DNA of 22,140 nt from an uncultured Clostridia bacterium (GTDB lineage Bacteria > Bacillota > Clostridia > Christensenellales > Aristaeellaceae). Position numbers and translations under genes: made by a program. Shown here piece by piece: positions 19,734 through 22,140 of this stretch (its first letter is position 1; each line of letters begins with the position of its first letter). Under the pieces are notes generated by a model, which saw nothing but the letters and a program-made list of their open reading frames with translations, did no database searches and was not told where the DNA came from. The stretch lies in the NCBI GenBank assembly GCA_937874275.1, contig CALNAU010000127.1:1-22140 (forward strand). Direction: 5' to 3'.

Positions 19734-21958
19734 GATAGCCCATCCGTTTTTTTCTTACTGGGCGAGGTGGGTGGCGCGAGCGGCGCGTACTGCACCGCGG
19801 AAGCCAGCGAGGATCGCATTCTGGCGATGGCGGATTGCTTTTCAGCCCCGGGGTATTCAATGCGCTCATGGAAAATGCCATACACCATCGTCGCGCACAC
19901 ATCCCTAATGGTGTAAAGGTTCTGCAGGGTGAGGGGCGCCTTTTGCATAAGACCCTCCTCCATTTTGCCGCGAATCAGCTTCCAGATGAAAGCCGTGATC
20001 TCATCAGGTGTGGGGGTGGACAGGGTGCGCACGGCGGCTTCGATGGTATCGCACAGCATGACGATGGCCACTTCGGCGCTTTCAGGCGGGGTACCGTCAT
20101 AGCGAAAATCCTCATCGTCAACGGGCTCGCCCGCCTTGCTGTAAAAATACGCGACACGGGAGTTGCCATGGTGCTGCGTGATAATCTGGAGCACTTCGGC
20201 CGGCAGGCGATACTGCTTGCCCAGCACCAAGCCATCCCGTACATGCGCAGTGATGATGGCGGCGGACACAGAGGGATTGGTCGTATCATGAATATTGCCC
20301 GAGCCTATCTGATTTTCCTTGAAATATAGGGGCCTCTTCAGCTTGCCGATATCATGGTAGTACCCGCCGACTCGGGCCAGCAGGGGATTGGCGCCCACTG
20401 CTTCGGCTGAAGCCTCAGCCAGATTGGCAATCAATATGCTGTGGTGGTAGGTGCCGGGGGCCTCCAGCAGCAACCGGCGCAACAGCGGGTGATTGGGGTT
20501 GCTCAACTCCATCAATCGGTTGTTGGTGGGCAGGTTAAAGACCGTTTCAGCCAACGGCTGCAATGCCATGCTCAAAATGGCCGACAATAGGGCCCCACCG
20601 CCGGCATACAAGCTACGGCTCAGGTCGTTGCTGGTGTTGCTGTTCATCAACCCAAAGGCCCAAATCACCAGGAAGCTCAGCACAGCCGATGCAGCGCCAG
20701 CCGCCAGAATCAATGGCCTTTGCTGACCCGGGCGACTGATGATGAAGGCGGCGGTTGTGCCCGCCACGAGCGATGCAGCAAACAAAGCCACCATTTCAGA
20801 CATACCTGTATTCACGGTTCCGCCGAGGATAATAATGGATAGCAACGACGAGAACGCGTGGATGATGATGGCAGGCACGAATCCAACCATTACCGTCAGC
20901 AGAATGGCCGATGTAATGAGGGGCGCCAGGTACACAATCTGAATGCTCTTGGTCACCAGGCTAAGCCCCATCATCAGAAGGAGGACAGAGAACAGCAACA
21001 GCAGCTTTCTTCTATCCCGAATGATATTGGGGAAGATATGCCACAGAACAACCAGCAGGACGACCAGCGTTGCCCCGGCGGCAATGGCAGCGCCGGCATA
21101 CAATTGGTAGTCCACCTTGTTTTCTTGCAGCAGCCCCAGGCTGCTCAACATGGCGAGTTGGTTGGGACGTGCACGCCCCTCGCCTCGAACAACAATGCTT
21201 TGGCCCTGCTTGTAGATAACGGGCTCAACGGCTTTCATCGCCGTTTCTTTAGCTGCGTCCGTCTTTTCCTGGTCCACCACCATATTGGGCACAATAATGG
21301 CGCGCAATACCGGCAGCACCACATTCTGCAGCAGGCCAACGCTGGTTTTATAGCCAACGATTTGCATGATGCTGTTGATCGCGATGCTTTCCTGGCCTTG
21401 GGTCACATGGCCTTGCATGGTATTTTTGATGGCGCTGCGCAGCGAGGAAATGAGCTCATCATACTGCGTTTGTGTCGCGTTCATCAAGGTGGTCAGTTGA
21501 TAATCCCGCAAGGTAACCAACGTCAGCATATCGTATGCGTAGGTTAATTCATCCTCGCTATATACGCGGGATGGTCCATAATCCGGCAATGTCTGCGCAT
21601 ACTGCCGCACCGCCGATAGTTGTGTAAACACATTGTCTGCATTGTTGATGACCTGATCTGTAACGCCATCCGCAAATTGATAGATGGGGGTGACGGCCGC
21701 CGCGGCCAGGCTGCGGTTGTTCTGCGTGGTTATCTCGTCCACCACATCCTTGGTGGCAAAGATGGTGCTGGTGGGCACCATGCCAACACTCAGGCTATAA
21801 CGCACAGGCGAAACCGCCCCCAGCAATGCCGTTAAGACGAGCAGAGAGCCAATGACCATGATGCTCAGGCGATTAAATTGCTCTGTCGCAACCGCTTGCC
21901 GAACACGGCGAAGTAATGAACCTTCGCTCGTCTTCCTGGCCTGTTTCAATTCGTTCAT
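19730..21958 (-). CDS. pgpH: 7TM-HD membrane phosphodiesterase, PgpH-type (c-di-AMP hydrolase)
   Basis: Characterised PgpH proteins hydrolyse cyclic di-AMP at the membrane. The 742 residues show a cytoplasmic N-terminus, a membrane segment at about 31-50, a large extracellular 7TMR-HDED region (about 55-280), a cluster of six or seven membrane segments (about 285-467), and a cytoplasmic HD domain. The HD motifs are complete: APGTYHHSILIANL at 500-513, YYHDIGK at 533-539 with H535-D536, ITAHVRDG at 569-576, ITQHHGNS at 593-600 and a late aspartate in MLCDTIEAA. The ATG overlaps the phoH stop as ATGA, so translation is probably coupled; no clear Shine-Dalgarno is visible. Second visible gene of the minus-strand operon. 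Confidence 0.95.
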   Translation of the reverse strand: MNELKQARKTSEGSLLRRVRQAVATEQFNRLSIMVIGSLLVLTALLGAVSPVRYSLSVGMVPTSTIFATKDVVDEITTQNNRSLAAAAVTPIYQFADGVTDQVINNADNVFTQLSAVRQYAQTLPDYGPSRVYSEDELTYAYDMLTLVTLRDYQLTTLMNATQTQYDELISSLRSAIKNTMQGHVTQGQESIAINSIMQIVGYKTSVGLLQNVVLPVLRAIIVPNMVVDQEKTDAAKETAMKAVEPVIYKQGQSIVVRGEGRARPNQLAMLSSLGLLQENKVDYQLYAGAAIAAGATLVVLLVVLWHIFPNIIRDRRKLLLLFSVLLLMMGLSLVTKSIQIVYLAPLITSAILLTVMVGFVPAIIIHAFSSLLSIIILGGTVNTGMSEMVALFAASLVAGTTAAFIISRPGQQRPLILAAGAASAVLSFLVIWAFGLMNSNTSNDLSRSLYAGGGALLSAILSMALQPLAETVFNLPTNNRLMELSNPNHPLLRRLLLEAPGTYHHSILIANLAEASAEAVGANPLLARVGGYYHDIGKLKRPLYFKENQIGSGNIHDTTNPSVSAAIITAHVRDGLVLGKQYRLPAEVLQIITQHHGNSRVAYFYSKAGEPVDDEDFRYDGTPPESAEVAIVMLCDTIEAAVRTLSTPTPDEITAFIWKLIRGKMEEGLMQKAPLTLQNLYTIRDVCATMVYGIFHERIEYPGAEKQSAIARMRSSLASAVQYAPLAPPTSPSKKKTDGLS

Positions 21959-22140
21959 GATGTCTGCCGACCCTTGTTGTCCGCCTCGTACCGGTCATAA
22001 GCGTGCACGATGCGCTGCACCAAATCATTGCGCACCACATCGACATCCCGGAGCTGTATGATGCTCACCCCTTCAACACCCTGCAATACTTCGCTGGCGA
22101 TCTGTAAGCCGGAGCGCTTATGGGGAGGGAGGTCAACCTG
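21955..22140 (-). CDS. phoH: PhoH-family protein, C-terminal end only (cut by window edge)
   Basis: Sixty-one codons plus a stop are open to the right edge of the window. The visible residues begin QVDLPPHKRSGLQIASEVL and include VSIIQLRDVDVVRNDLVQRI and VHAYDRY, which match the end of the PhoH ATPase domain (the usual QIDLP, SGL and DVVRH-LVQ-I blocks). The Walker motifs are upstream of the window. The position immediately before pgpH and ybeY is the conserved one in Firmicutes. Its stop overlaps the pgpH start. The name is based on a short stretch, but the match plus gene order is convincing. Confidence 0.85.
   Translation of the reverse strand, partial: QVDLPPHKRSGLQIASEVLQGVEGVSIIQLRDVDVVRNDLVQRIVHAYDRYEADNKGRQTS

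Noticed and set aside
20858..21547. Plus-strand open frame of 229 codons opposite pgpH
   Set aside because: Glutamine/histidine-rich nonsense peptide opposite the membrane and extracellular regions of PgpH; no ribosome binding site or promoter.

Overview
The window reads as chromosomal core-gene DNA from a Gram-positive (Firmicutes-type) bacterium, most likely a Clostridia-like lineage with fairly high GC. The evidence is a PolC-type replicative polymerase with an embedded proofreading exonuclease, a short NusA without C-terminal acidic repeats, the rimP-nusA-rnpM-ylxQ-infB-rbfA-nrnA-truB order, a PgpH-type 7TM-HD protein, and the phoH-pgpH-ybeY-cdd-era order. I cannot name the genus from sequence alone. 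No rRNA, tRNA, CRISPR array, insertion sequence or phage gene was seen.

Layout. Positions 1-3423 (+) hold the 3' part of polC; its start lies before the window. The 230-base gap that follows (the longest in the window) has a weak terminator candidate, a near-consensus extended -10 promoter and a leader able to fold into nested hairpins. Positions 3654-11086 (+) are a compact transcription/translation operon: rimP, nusA, rnpM(ylxR), ylxQ, infB, rbfA, nrnA and truB, mostly overlapping or a few bases apart. A consensus promoter overlapping the truB stop codon starts a second unit (+): a GntR/FCD regulator, formate-tetrahydrofolate ligase (fhs), a secreted CapA-like metallophosphatase, a protein with an isopropylmalate-dehydrogenase-like fold but apparently without its active site, and an alkaline-phosphatase-superfamily enzyme whose GTG start overlaps the previous stop. 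The right third (16848-22140) is on the minus strand and reads phoH (3' end only), pgpH, a ybeY-cdd fusion, era and apbE. The two blocks converge at 16826-16847.

How the genes fit together. The left operon couples ribosome maturation (RimP, RbfA), transcription elongation control (NusA), initiation (IF2), nanoRNA turnover (NrnA) and tRNA modification (TruB). The right operon couples membrane/c-di-AMP signalling (PgpH), rRNA processing (YbeY), pyrimidine salvage (Cdd), 30S assembly (Era) and a flavinylating lipoprotein (ApbE). The middle is the accessory part: one-carbon metabolism beside a FadR-type regulator, then a trio whose substrates are unknown.

Most worth checking: the YbeY-Cdd fusion at a locus where dgkA is missing, the degenerate dehydrogenase-like protein coupled to a phosphatase, the nested-hairpin rimP leader, and nine exact copies of a ten-residue repeat in IF2. 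I saw nothing that I would call a complete new defence or mobile system.
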